In this document: piece by piece, positions 49,946 through 61,119 of the stretch | Numbering within the stretch: the first letter of the stretch is position 1 | Layout of the letters: every line of letters starts with the position of its first letter | Source: Strongylocentrotus droebachiensis | Taxonomy: Eukaryota > Echinodermata > Echinoidea > Camarodonta > Strongylocentrotidae | Reading direction: 5' to 3' | NCBI GenBank assembly: GCA_035222895.1 | Contig: JAVYIG010004970.1 | Span: 62,001-126,000 of the forward strand | Length of the DNA: 64,000 bases | Position numbers and translations under genes: made by a program | The notes under the pieces: generated by a model | Told to the model about the DNA's origin: nothing | Databases searched by the model: none | The model's input: the letters and a program-made list of their open reading frames with translations, nothing else

Positions 49946-52900
49946 CTGGGTAATGGGATGTTCAAAGGGGGGAAATGATAAATGATAGTAAATGAGAAAT
50001 GGTTTATGGTGAACCCTATACAATAAACTTCGAAATCGTAATAATACTTTATCAAGAGACTTAGGGAATGCATTAAATTAGAGATTTCATATGAAAATCG
50101 GTACATAGTGAAAATGTTAAGAATACGAGTAAAAAAAATGTTAATTCAAATAAATATATAATTACACGATGTTTAGGGGATAGAACAGGGAAATCTTTAA
50201 AGAAAAAAATCTTATTTAATCTTCATTGTTAAGCAATGAAAACAGGAAGCAACGGCTATTCACACAAAAATATGTTAGATTACGATCCTAAGATTGAATT
50301 CATCTTACCTATAGCAAGCCAGACTACAAATCGTATCCATGTTGCCTGAGTGAGCTTAAACATCAAGAATATATTGAAGAAGGCCGAAAGAATTGGTAGG
50401 TAGGGGACAAAAGGTGTACGGAAATAGAGCTCCATCCGATTCTGAGGTTGCCTCTCTATGACCACCAGTAACACCATGACGACACCAATGAGTAGGACTA
50501 AGAGCGTGATCGCCCACCAGGTGCCTTCTAGGACACCCTGTTCACCTAGAACTAAAACAGCGCTGAGGAGGAAAAAGTCGACACAGATTATGGAGATACA
50601 TATGACTACACTTTTGTAGGTCGCTTTAGTTGGCTCTTTTGGAAGTTTGTTCTCGCCACTGGAAGAACTAATTCCTTTTGATTGCTCATCTATCAACTGC
50701 TTCGTCATACTCTGCTCAATTTGCCCGGAAGGTTCTCCAGACATGGATGCTGCTTTCGGGTCAGGCTCCGTGGCGCCCTCTGCGTCGTGAATAATATCGA
50801 ATTCCTCGCTATTTGGGGATAAGTTAGTGTATGTCTTGTGTTTCCCTTCTGATCCTGCCAAGCCAACAAGAGCGGTCTCTTCAGCCGGCTTCTTCTTCTT
50901 ATGCTTTTCTCCAAGTCGTTTGGCTTCTTCCCTATCAAGGCCAATGACACCAGGTTTGTATCTCAAGAGAAGAACACAGATACCCACCAGGGTGTACGAC
51001 ATCAGCGTCCCAATGGACATCATTTCCACTAGCTGCTCGAGATTGAAGATCAAGGCCATAATGGCAGTCAACAAACCAGCCGATATAGCAGCATAGATTG
51101 GAACATTAGAGTGGGGATTGACTTTCGCTAGGAACTTGAAGATGACGCCATCTTTGGCCATGGCGTAGATGATCCGAGGAAGCGGGAAGATTGATCCCAT
51201 CATGGATGTTGAGAGAGAAATCAGGGACCCTACCGACACGATGTACTTGGCGACAGGGAATCCGCGCTGCCGGAAGACTTCTGCTAGTGGAGCGAAAGCG
51301 GCGAGGTCATCGTATCTAATCATCAAGGTCATGATAGCGGACACGCTCATGTAGGCGACCAGACAGATAATCAAGGTTAGCATGATAGCGAATGGTATGG
51401 CCTTGCTGGGGTTGCGAGCCTCCTCACCCGATGTCGCTATGACGTCAAAGCCGACAAATGCGTAGAAACAAGTAGCTGAACCAGCTAACACCTAAACACA
51501 AGAAGAAAGGAAACAGGGGTAAATATAACGAATAATGAAAAGACAAAGTATTTTTGCATACTGTGAGGCAAGATTGTCATTCTCATGAAGAAGAAGAAGA
51601 AGAAGAAGAAGAAGAAGAAGAAGAAGAAGAAGAAGAAGAAGAAGAAGAAGAAGAAGACGAAGAAAAAGAAGAAGAAGAAGAAGAAGAAGAAGAAGAAGAA
51701 GAAGAAGAAGAAGAAGAAGAAGAAGAAGAAGAAAAAGAAGAAGAAGAAGAAGAAGACAATGAAGAAGAAGAAGAAGAAAAAGAAGAAAAAAAAAAAAAAG
51801 GTGACAACTAATATTAAAAGCAAAACCGATATAGAATACGATAGAGAAATTAACTATTGCTAAAAAGCATTTTCCCAAAATAAAATTCAATTACGAAGAT
51901 CCCACCAAATTCAGGACGACGCAATAGTGCTAAGAGACAAAAAACTATGAATTCCCAAAGTTCTAGTATTAACAAGAAGTGAAGAAAGTGTTACATAATA
52001 TAGTTTAAAGGTATTACAAAGTTTTGGAAAATTTTGAAAAATGGGTGGATAGTGATTCTTTACAATTTTAATATATTTAGATGCCCCTGTGGATGTATTA
52101 AAAACACCAGAAATTTTAGCCCCTAAAACACTTCTGCTTTCGAGAAAAATTGAATATAAAGATTTACCGGTGCTCCCGGTAAATTTTGATAAATTTCAAA
52201 TAGCTCCTACGGCCGTACAATGGTAGCTGCGACCATGAAAATCTCAGAGTATGTAGTTGTGGTATATAATTTCCGAACGAGAATAGCTAATCAGTCAATT
52301 TTAGTCAATAAACATTGTTTTATAGCTTAATTAATATCTTGACCTTGAGAGGGAGCTATTCAACGCAAAGTGTTTATTATTTACAATTTCATAACTTTAG
52401 AGTCGATTTCGACCGCGACTACGATCGCTGAATATTGTAGGATCGTATATGCTTCCAATATGTTCATCTGAACCAACTTCATGACCCCATACCAAAACTT
52501 TGTATTACCTTTAAACGTCTAACGTACAGAATCTATCTTATAAACAAATGATTTTCCTAACTCTCGTACTTTAAGTTATTCAGTTTCAAAGTTGTTAACG
52601 CCCCTAAAGATATAATTCAGAGTTACAGCTCACCCCAGAAAATCCAAACGGAAAGAAGCCTTCGCCTCCAGTCCAGTTCTCTCCCTCAACGAAGAAGGCT
52701 CCGGCACCGACAATGAAGACGATGACGATGAGGTTGATGCCAGTGAAACCTAGCATCACCGAAGACGACATCTTGGCACCGAAAGCGATGATGATGGTGA
52801 CGGCGATCAGGAGACAGAAGGCCAAGAAATCAGGGTAGTCACCGAACCATGATGAATTAAACGTCCCTGCGTGAACGAATAGAATGGTAAAACTGTTACA

Positions 52901-55468
52901 GCTCTACTTGAGGACTGGTAAGTGAACATTCTTTCGTGAGAAAGTGGTCTCAGTGTAATTCTGAATTCTTAATCATGCAGAAGAAACATGATCACAATTA
53001 TTAGTAGTATTACTTATACCGCGCCTTTCCCATGAGGCCCAAAGCGCTTACAGTGAATGAAAATAAAAATTACATAGATAATATGATTAGAAAAAAAAAC
53101 AGTCTAACAACTACAAACTGCAAAAAAAAAAGTGTTTTTAAGGCCTTTCTGAAGGTAATAACTGATGGAGACTGCCTGATTCTAAGTGGTAGATCATTCC
53201 AACATTTTGAAGCAGATACAGTAAATGAATTTCGAAAATAAACTGAAAGCCCGTCTGTACTAGTTTAATCAGGGGGATTATACCTCCCTACAAGGTCACT
53301 GAGAGGTGGTTATCTCATCAAATTAGATCTCAATTAACATAAGGAAAGGAGGGTCATGGGGGACCAACAGGCACCGATTAGGCATTGTTTGCTGTATAGA
53401 GGGCGAAAGTAGCTATAATTAGTGCAGTGGGGCTTTATATTTTAATACCATATTGTACAACCCATAGATATTACTTTGGGATTACGCATTAAGTCACTGA
53501 AACGTTCGCTCATTTCCATAGGTGCTGGACAATGCTATTACATAAACCATTTTCGTAATGTAATCAAACTTGTTTGCACAAATCTTTGTTAAGTGCCATG
53601 TTACAAATTATTTAATTCACCTGTTATGAAGAATTGTATTTCAATAGTCAGAATGCGAATTGCATACATTAATTGTTGCTCGGTAGGACAAATATGATGG
53701 CTTGTCCTACCAACGTAACGTATGCAATTCGCATTCTGACTATGAAAAATAATTACTCATAATGGGTGAATGAAAATAGTTTGTACGAGGCACTTAAAGA
53801 TTTGTGCATTAAATTTGATTACCTTACGAAAATTGTCAATTTGCCTTAGACTGCTTTTCCAAAGTCTATGCGATTGTGGTTCATGTGAAACTCACTCTAA
53901 AATATATATTAGAAATAATTGTGGAGTGAAAGGCAAATCTAGCTAAATTTCTAATGAAGTACATTTACTTCTTATTAATAAAACGTTAGAATAGTGTGTG
54001 TCGTAATATTTTGTTATATTATTACAAGAGAGTAAAATTGCTCAAACTATCCAGCAGCACTATTGATTTAGGAAGAAAGTCATCGATTTGAGAGGTTTCT
54101 GTAAAAGGTCGGCTGGGAACTAAGCACACGTCCGCGAAGTATTGTCAAATATTTTCAACCCACTTATTAAGGACGCGAGATATATTATTATTAATTATTC
54201 ATATTTCACCTTTTGTTCGATATCGTGGGATTGAAGGGATAGATGTGTGGATAGAGAAAAGTATGGAGAGAGAAAAGTATGGAGAGAGAGGTGTGGAGAG
54301 AAAGAGAGAGAGAGGGGGGACCAACAAAAAAGGGGAGAGGGAGTGAGAGGAGTGGTTGGGGGAAGTGAGGTACAAATGTTTGGTAAGATAATAGAAATTG
54401 TGCACTTCTTGCGTTAAAAATAGCCAACCTCGATCCGCAAAATCAATTTAAAAAGTCCAGTTTCAAATGACAGGTTTAATCAAGAGTTATGTTATTTCTG
54501 TGACGTTTTTCTTTGAAAATCTAGAATGAGACCGCGATTAATTGTAAAAAGTTTATTTTGAAATCTATAGATATTACTTTATTTTCAACTGAAAGGCCTG
54601 TTTTCATTCTGTTTTCACTTTCTTTTATAAATAGGTCAAGTATGCAATCTAAACGCAATATAACAAAAAGATATTAGCTGTCTGATATGTATCAATCATT
54701 TGGTGATTTTCATACAAATATGAGAGGTGGAATTCACGTTGTTTTCAGTGAAGAGTTAAACACCAAAATACATATAAGTTAAGTTTCTGAGAGATACTTA
54801 AACCTAAAAAAGCTCCTTACTCCCTGCAAAAGTTCATTTCATAAAGAAATATTTTGCTCGGGTAAATATTACTATCATTATATTTTGTCATTCCATTGCT
54901 GTCTGTATTGATCTGACTTCATCGTCAATTTCAAAAGTGCAAATGGCCGAAACCACCTTTAACTCACAGAAAGGTAACAATGTAAATCTGACACGAAAAG
55001 AAAGCCGTGAAGGTGAGATATGAGAAAGGTCATAGTGCTTGAGGATTGAAAAGGTCTTCCACGGTGAAAAGACTCATCAGTCATCCGCAACCAAGGGATG
55101 AATATCAAAATGGCAGTTCGGAGGCGATGTGGTGATTTTGGACATCCATCTTTCTCCCCTTTTTTGAGTCATTTTGGGATTCATTTAATTTGTAGTTGAT
55201 TTAACTCTAAATGATTGTGGAATTCACTCCAAATTAAATTGAGAGTTCTTACCAACATGGTTCTTGATGTGTGTACTAATGGTCGAATTCAGCATGGAAT
55301 CCAAGTATTCACTCCAAGCCTTCCCTACGCTAGCACCGGCTATGATGTTATCCATGATCATACTCCAACCAATCACAAAGGCGAAGAACTCCCCGATTGT
55401 GACGTAAGAATAGGTGTAGGCGGAGCCAGTCTTGGGCACACGGGCGCCGAACTCGGCATAGCACAACC
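49773..55468 (-). CDS. SLC7A4: SLC7A4 (CAT-4)-like transporter, partial at 5' end (4 coding exons seen)
   Basis: Minus-strand exons 55468-55253, 52866-52634, 51491-50309 and 49945-49773 join in frame into 601 residues plus stop. The first coding exon (about 90 residues, TM1-TM2) was not seen up to 64000. The protein is an APC-fold CAT relative. Motifs include [16 protein letters not shown] (TM3), [12 protein letters not shown] followed by a short loop with NHVG and [57 protein letters not shown], and a last helix with GYGIRHS. The YLDSM, HVG, YPDFLA and GYGIRHS features fit remembered SLC7A4 better than CAT-1/2/3 or SLC7A14. Human SLC7A4 resembles CATs, but transport activity has been hard to show, so substrate is uncertain. 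The gene converges on the SLC7A14-like gene. Nothing looks broken. Confidence 0.85.
50309..51491 (-). CDS. SLC7A4: SLC7A4-like large exon, TM6 to last helix
   Basis: The acceptor is GTGTTTAG|GT and the donor is TATAG|GTAAGA. This 1,183-nt exon covers what three exons (4, 5, 6) cover in the SLC7A14-like gene. In order it holds [19 protein letters not shown]7-TM8, the loop [20 protein letters not shown]9-TM10 with [15 protein letters not shown], a cytosolic loop of about 115 residues with a basic patch (EKHKKKKP) and a Ser-rich stretch, and three C-terminal helices with [20 protein letters not shown]. Confidence 0.95.
51587..51799 (+). repeat. (GAA)n tract, ~213 bp, intronic
   Basis: Nearly pure GAA/AAG triplets with a few GAC, AAA and CAA interruptions, ending in a poly-A run. 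It reads (UUC)n in the SLC7A4-like pre-mRNA and ends about 95 bp before the acceptor of the largest exon. The poly-Glu/Lys/Ser/Phe frames here are artefacts. Confidence 0.97.
52004..52515. mobile_element. 512-bp TTAA-type inverted-repeat element in a SLC7A4-like intron
   Basis: The ends TTTAAAGGTATTACAAAGTT and AACTTTGTATTACCTTTAAA are perfect inverted repeats continuing into ttgg/ccaa. It starts with the same TTTAAAGGTA as the intron 6 elements at 40602-41463 and contains no ORF. Confidence 0.9.
52634..52866 (-). CDS. SLC7A4: SLC7A4-like exon with TM5 and following helix
   Basis: The acceptor is TTCACGCAG|GG and the donor is TCTGGG|GTGAGC, entering in phase 1 and leaving in phase 0. It encodes [11 protein letters not shown], two membrane segments (including [15 protein letters not shown]), an ENWT glycosylation-type sequon, and FPFGFSG. 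It corresponds to exon 3 of the neighbouring gene. Confidence 0.92.
53008..53245 (+). repeat. Retroelement 3' fragment
   Basis: Begins attattagtagtattacttat and caaagcgcttacag, words shared with other tails in the window. It continues with a short degenerate frame ([14 protein letters not shown]) of the sort seen in LINE 3' regions. Flanked directly by the repeat at 53249. Confidence 0.45.
53249..53437. repeat. Interspersed repeat, copy 2 of an unnamed ~190-bp family
   Basis: Same family and orientation as 2131-2322. Both copies keep a gaccaa..caccgattaggcatt block. Lies in the intron between the first two visible SLC7A4-like exons. Confidence 0.7.
53550..53840. mobile_element. Large imperfect palindrome (hairpin element) in a SLC7A4-like intron
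   Basis: The inner arms agtcagaatgcgaattgcat and atgcaattcgcattctgact are perfect. The pairing continues outward through aatctttgttaagtgcc against ggcacttaaagattt, and taatcaaact against aatttgatta. The centre holds ggtaggacaa/ttgtcctacc. Confidence 0.85.
54238..54350. repeat. (GA)n-rich tract
   Basis: Short purine simple repeat with a duplicated gaaaagtatggagagaga unit. Confidence 0.85.
55253..55468 (-). CDS. SLC7A4: SLC7A4-like exon with TM3-TM4 (first exon visible)
   Basis: On the minus strand the acceptor is CATGCAG|GG and the donor is GTTG|GTAAGA, phase 1 at both ends. It encodes [43 protein letters not shown] and NHVG. The entering phase requires an upstream exon ending in one base of a Gly codon, exactly as in the SLC7A14-like gene. 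Confidence 0.92.
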
Positions 55469-56520
55469 CTGCATGGGGACGGGGGAGAAAGAAAAGTTTG
55501 AGTTTTTTTTTATAGAAATGGTATCACGTCCAAAACTTCACTCTATTATACATTTGAGTAAATTCACAGTATGCGATATAATTTAAAAATAGGAATATAT
55601 TTCTATAAAGAATCCCATCTAAATTGGCTCGGTTTTTCGTCCTCCGTATATATGAACATGTTACACAAATGTAATAATGACAACATAATGGCGACGCGTT
55701 TTAAGTGTAAATAAATTGGATAAAACTTATTTCAAGTTAATAAAAGAATTAACTGGCATCATCAAAATCACCAAGTCTGACGAAACGAACAATGCGTTTT
55801 TTTTAAGACGGGAGTAAGATTTTGAAGGAAAAAAAAAAGAAAAAATATATAAATATTTTCGTCCTTTAGTCAAGCAAACAACAGTCTTTACCATTTTTTC
55901 AACGTCCAGAATTGAAAAAAATTGTAAAGAATGCTTATAAGAATTATCATGCTCAAAACAAAAAATGAACAAAATTAAGCAGATCTTAGAAGGAAAAAAA
56001 ATGTGCTAGAATTTGTTTTTGTTATTCAGCAAATTATAAATATTCACAAACAGCTATGATATTATCAAATTTGAAAACTGAGTGGAAACTCATCTATTGC
56101 GCATGGTCTTATTATGAAGTCAGTATAATGGCTTGCGATACCATTACTTGTATGAACTCATCAGTTGATTTGCATTAAAGTATTCGTGGCAGTTACCTAA
56201 TGAGTGTTTAGCATTGGAAATAAGAATACGTGTTTGGGAAAGTGCGTTCTGAATTATCTCTTTAATCGCAATCAAGCTGGGATTAGTTTGGAACGATTTT
56301 CAATTTGAAGCAAATTTAAGGAGGATTACTAAGCTTTCTTTATAATATATTCTGTCACAATTGGATAGCTGGTTGTATATTACAATTATGTTTATTCAAT
56401 TTGCCATTCTTATTATCAAGGATAAACGACGAGACAAAACGAGAGTGACAGAGTTGAAATTGAGTATAGAGGGGAAAAAAGAAAAGGGGGATAGATAGAC
56501 TGAGAGGCAGGAAGAAAGAT
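55469..56520. other. Upstream intron or 5' flank of the SLC7A4-like gene; no exon seen
   Basis: AT-rich. I looked on the minus strand for a TM1-type exon ending in phase 1 and did not see one. Confidence 0.45.
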
Positions 56521-56539
56521 AATCTGAGAGGAGAGGCAG

Positions 56540-56608
56540 AAAGAACCAGAGCGAGATAGAGAGAGAGAGGAAGAGAGAGAGAGAGAGAAAGAGAGGGAGG
56601 GAGCAAGG

Positions 56609-56653
<45 letters not shown>

Positions 56654-56823
56654 CAGAGAGGGACAGAATGGGATTAGGAGAGACAATGGAGGAAGATAAG
56701 GGAGGTGAGGGAGAAAGAAAGAAAGATAGGAGACAGAGAGAAAGAGGAAGAAACAGAGAAAGAATAAAAGAGAAAACAGAGATAAAGAGAAGAGAGAGAA
56801 AGGTAGATATACATGTATATGTT

Positions 56824-56856
<33 letters not shown>

Positions 56857-56925
56857 GGGAGAGATAGACAGATGGAGAGAGATATGTTTGAGAAAGAGAG
56901 AGAGAGAGAAAGAGGGGGAGGGAGA
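56540..56925. repeat. Long imperfect (GA)n array
   Basis: Includes a perfect (cagacaga)-type run at about 56629-56651 and several pure GA blocks. The 225-codon minus frame across it is an artefact. Confidence 0.92.
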
Positions 56926-58130
56926 ACTTTAGCAGTTCTACAAGGTCGACATGCACGCATCAATTTCCGATAATCTAATTCCATATGCATATTACTAACT
57001 GCCTTATCTGCCTTGCATCTTGGTAAATGCAAAATGGCGAGGAAACTGGCAATACCTGTAGGTTTTTGACAACCGTGGCATTCTGTGATACTGCCGCTGA
57101 AACATACCTACTGCCGCTGTAACATTCCTACTGCATCCCGCTATCACATTCCCATTGCAGGTGTCTATGTATGTATATCCAGTATAATTTCATTATCTGT
57201 CCTCGTTTCTGAATGTCGTGCATTTATATTCAACTATGTCTTTTTAATTTCTGTCAATATTTTCTCTGTTTCTTGCAATACAGTATACACATTATGACGG
57301 TTCATTTCTTTCTACTCCATTACTCCCTCTTTCTTCTTCGCATTTGTCAAATTTCTACTCCTCTACTATTTTCCAGTTTAAGGACTATTTGAAAATATTA
57401 AATGTATTGTTAATGTTATTTCGTAGACATAGGCATTGTGGTGAAAATGTCATAAAATTGATAAAACTAAATCTCTATCATTCTTCAAATTATGGACTTT
57501 TTCAACATGAAGGCATTAGTAGTTTATTTATAGTTGACATCATAGACATAATGGAGAAAACATTTCCATCGTTTAAATATAATTCTCGTTATTTCGATTA
57601 AATTTAGAGAACATTCATTTACGACTTTTAACGTTAAATTACTTTCCTCAAAACCTCAACTGAGTGCTTATTCATCTTCAATTCTTCGAAAAATAAATTC
57701 AGTAACTCTTACGAATACGCCAAAACATCAAATAGTCACGTCTATTTATGATTGATCTGCTTCTTTAAGTAACTGTTGTACCAAACCTATTCAGTCATCA
57801 AGGCTACAGCATATCGGCGGACAATAAAGCAAGATATATTGACCTAACTTCCTCCGATCTCTGCTCAAGCGGTAGCTATTACAAGATCATGCATGCATCA
57901 CGCTCGAATAGACACATACGGAGAAAGCATAATTACATGAATTGTTAACATAATTTGTCCAACGAAGCTCTAACGCTGGTTTTGCGATGATATGTGTTTT
58001 GGATACAGTTTGTTGAATTCAAAATCATGTTTATAGTACACATTAATGCGTTTGTACCAGTAAGTTTAATTATTTGATGTAAAGTTAGTATTCGCTAACA
58101 GAGGCCAACCAGTAAAGTAAAACGGTAGGG
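56926..58130. other. No gene seen; short repeated word near 57090-57165
   Basis: 57090-57165 repeats ctgccgctg(t/a)aaca and cctactgc-type words three to four times. The remainder is AT-rich. Confidence 0.4.
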
Positions 58131-58139
58131 GTACGGCCC

Positions 58140-58545
58140 GCCCCCCCCCCTACTCAGTGTTATTTAGGGTACGCATATTCTCGTACCCTCTTTTTGAAAG
58201 CACCCCCTATCTGAGGACTGCCAACATTTCCGAACCCCCCTTTCGCGGGCTTTTCCTGCCTTGGAGACCCCACTAAATCAGGAAAAATGCTCAATGTACC
58301 CCCCTAAATTCGGAATAATTTCTCAGGAGTCCAAAGAGATGAGAGAAAAAAAGAAAAACACCCCCCTTTTTAAAGAAATCTCCAGGTGAAAAGTCAAATA
58401 CACCCCTTTTTTTACAATTCTCGGGCCGGACTTTGTCGCACGAAAAGTACCCCTTTACCGGACATTTTGGCAACACGCATGCGGTCATTCCGACCTCTGA
58501 GTGGGGGGGGGGGGCCGGGGGTAGGGGGGGGGTGTAACAGTTCGG
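58140..58545 (-). repeat. C-run to G-run repeat element, copy 2
   Basis: This is the inverse of the element at 21306-21512. Shared words include actcagtgttatt, ggtacgcatat, agtacccctttaccggacat and aacacgcatgcg, bounded by C and G homopolymers (58139-58150, 58502-58530). It is longer than copy 1. Confidence 0.8.
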
Positions 58546-59424
58546 TCTGGAGTCATATGGCAGCCCTATGCACTCAAAACATGCAGTATAATAATGATTG
58601 GTTTCAACCGATGTCATAAAAATTATGAATCTAATTTTGACAGACTGTGTAACCATGAAATGTCAAAGAGATTTGAGCAAGAAATATCCAAATTTTCTCA
58701 TAATTATATCTTTAGTATATCCATTATCTCATCAATTCAAATGATGATGGTAACTGTATTTTTCTAAAATAATTATCATCAAAACTATTTTTTGCAGGAG
58801 AATTGTGAGAAACATATTAGGTATTGGTCAACTATAAACAGCCTTTTCTGGAATTAAGTTGAGTTTACTTAATAAATTAAAAACGATATTTCTCATAGCC
58901 CGCGATAACTTATGATACTTACACCCTATATCTAGAAATCGAACATTATTGTCCTTAATTCCTTTTTTTTTCTGGATCATATCTTTACGCAACCAATTTT
59001 AATATCAAGAATTCAAGTTGATCATATTTATGTCGTTATTAAAGTGACACTTCTTCTACTGTCCTTATTCATATAAATCCTAATTTGACATTTCACTAGT
59101 GTAACCATGGTAACATACAAAAAGGTTGTCTAATTAGAGGAAAAGGAACGTTATTGATAAAGTGAAAAACTTCGATGTCAAAAATAAAATTACGTCTCTA
59201 CAAAGAAAACTATTTCGTGACTCCAGGGTATCTAGCGCACAAAGTAAAGGGAAATCAAACCTTAATAAAACAGATTGATTCGATTTTAGAATGTTTTCGC
59301 TTCAAGTTTCGGAAAAACGTCTTCTCCTTGCTGAAGCTAACGAACCTTGCTCATCTGCTTCAAAGATATTGTCTAAAATGCAATATTGCCTAGGGCTACG
59401 ACTGCAACCCATTTCAATCTCGCT

Positions 59425-59960
59425 TCAGCTCTCTCTCTCTCTCTCTCTATCTCTTTCTCATGGAACTTCACTTCTTTTCTTTTTCTCTCTCACTCTCGCT
59501 TAATCACTTTCTTAAGCCATTCTCAGCTCTCTCTTTATATCACACCCTGTTTTTTTCTCCGTATAATTTCACAAGATTGTCTTTAGGGTTTTCTCTCCTA
59601 CCTTTTACTGTCCATTGCTATATTCCTCCCCCTTTCTCTTGTAAGGTTCCTCTCCAACCTTTCCCCTTTATTCCATACTCTTTTCCATCTCGTTTGCGTT
59701 TTATACTCTCTTTCATTTTTCGTCTGTATATTTTGGTCTCCATGTCTTTTGCTAAGTGTCTGCAATTCTATGTACATCCCAATCGCTCTCTTTCTCTTTC
59801 TCTCCTTTTGTGTCTCGTTCTCTCTTTTCCCTCCCCCTCTCTGTCTGCATGTGTGCGTGTCTGTGTCTGTTTCTCTCCCTATCCTCTATCTTACTCCCTT
59901 TCTCCCTCTATCACTCTGTCCACACCCCCCCCCCCCCCTTCCCGCTCTCGCCCTCTCTCT
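59425..59960. repeat. CT-rich simple-repeat region
   Basis: Scattered (CT)n blocks and a C run at 59925-59938. The 206-codon frame is low-complexity Ser/Leu/Pro and not supported as a gene. Confidence 0.85.
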
Positions 59961-60645
59961 AAAATAGAGCCTCCAAAAATCTATAAAACTTTCTCCATAG
60001 AACTTTGGTTATGTTATACAGAGTTAAAGCGATTATTAATTACAAGGTCTGTGTGTACGTTGCCTGCTGCTATGTCGTAAAAGCTGCGAAAAATATTCCG
60101 AATTTTCACGGTACTTTGTTATTGAAGATAGCATGATGAATGGGGAATTAAAATTGGAGTTGGTGGTTATGAATACTGATTTAGAAATATTCATATTATG
60201 CTTGATATTGGTTATCTAATTATGGTACAGCCTTTGAATTGCTGGTGATTAATTAGACAAGCATACGGTAGTTCAATTGGTTATTATTTGTGTATACCGG
60301 CATGCTTTTTTGGACCACACTGTTTAATTTTGCGTTCTTGTCTGCGATGTGTTTTCTATTTCTCGTTTACTCTGTCACATAAAAGTACTGATGTGGTAAA
60401 TTACCTACATGTATATTTATTCATGAATCTTCATGATTATTTGACATTTTGTAGTTTTACGGAAACAGCCAAAGATTTGTTTTTAATGCCGATTGACTTT
60501 TATTTGTGTATGCATAACTAATAAATAAACTGATACTTCTGTTTACCATGAAATTATATTATGAAATTCTTGTATGCCTACTACTAGTACTAGTCTCTAG
60601 CCTTGCACGATTGTCCAATCGGGTGAGGTGGTATGCATTCCATAG

Positions 60646-60750
60646 ACCCGTTTCACAAACCCTTTTTTTCAATGACAAATGAGAAAAATCAGTGACAAAT
60701 CCGCTGATAATCAATCAGAAGCAAGGATTTCACTGGCTTATAACAAAAAT
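60646..60750. mobile_element. Palindromic MITE, TTTCACAAAG/GTCATTTGTCA family, truncated copy 3
   Basis: Has one arm (cgtttcacaaaccctttttt, then caatgacaaat) and the core ctgataatcaatcagaagc, then breaks off after cttataacaaaa, where the second arm should be. Confidence 0.85.
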
Positions 60751-60774
60751 CCCTCTAAATCCCAACGAAAGGTA

Positions 60775-61005
60775 TTAGAGAGAGAGAGGGGGGGGGGTCG
60801 AGAGAGTGGATGAGTGAGTGAGTGAGTGAGTGCGTGTGTATGTGAGAGAGAGAAAAAGGGATAAAGGAAAAAAAAGGAGAGATAAAAAAAAAAGGAGAGA
60901 GAGGGGGAAGGAGAGAGAGAAACAGAGAGAGAGAGTGAAAGAGAGCGAGAGAGAGAGAGTGAAAGAGATGGAGAGAGCGTGAGAGAAAGAGAGAGAGAGA
61001 GTGGT
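60775..61005. repeat. (GA)n array with (GAGT)n block
   Basis: GA-rich tract with a short perfect tgag/gagt run at about 60808-60830 and G runs at 60789 and 61106. Confidence 0.9.
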
Positions 61006-61119
61006 GAGTCACATGGTTACAGGACCGTTAGCACCCCTTTAATATATGGCGACTCTGGCAAGGTTTTGAAGGTGCGTGAGTGTGTGAAGAGAAGGGGGAG
61101 GAGGGGGGGGGGGGGGCTT

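Noticed and set aside
51485-51890. Poly-Phe, poly-Leu, poly-Glu, poly-Lys and poly-Ser ORFs
   Set aside because: All are frames of the (GAA)n tract. The Phe-rich minus frame runs into the true exon at 51491 but is intron sequence.
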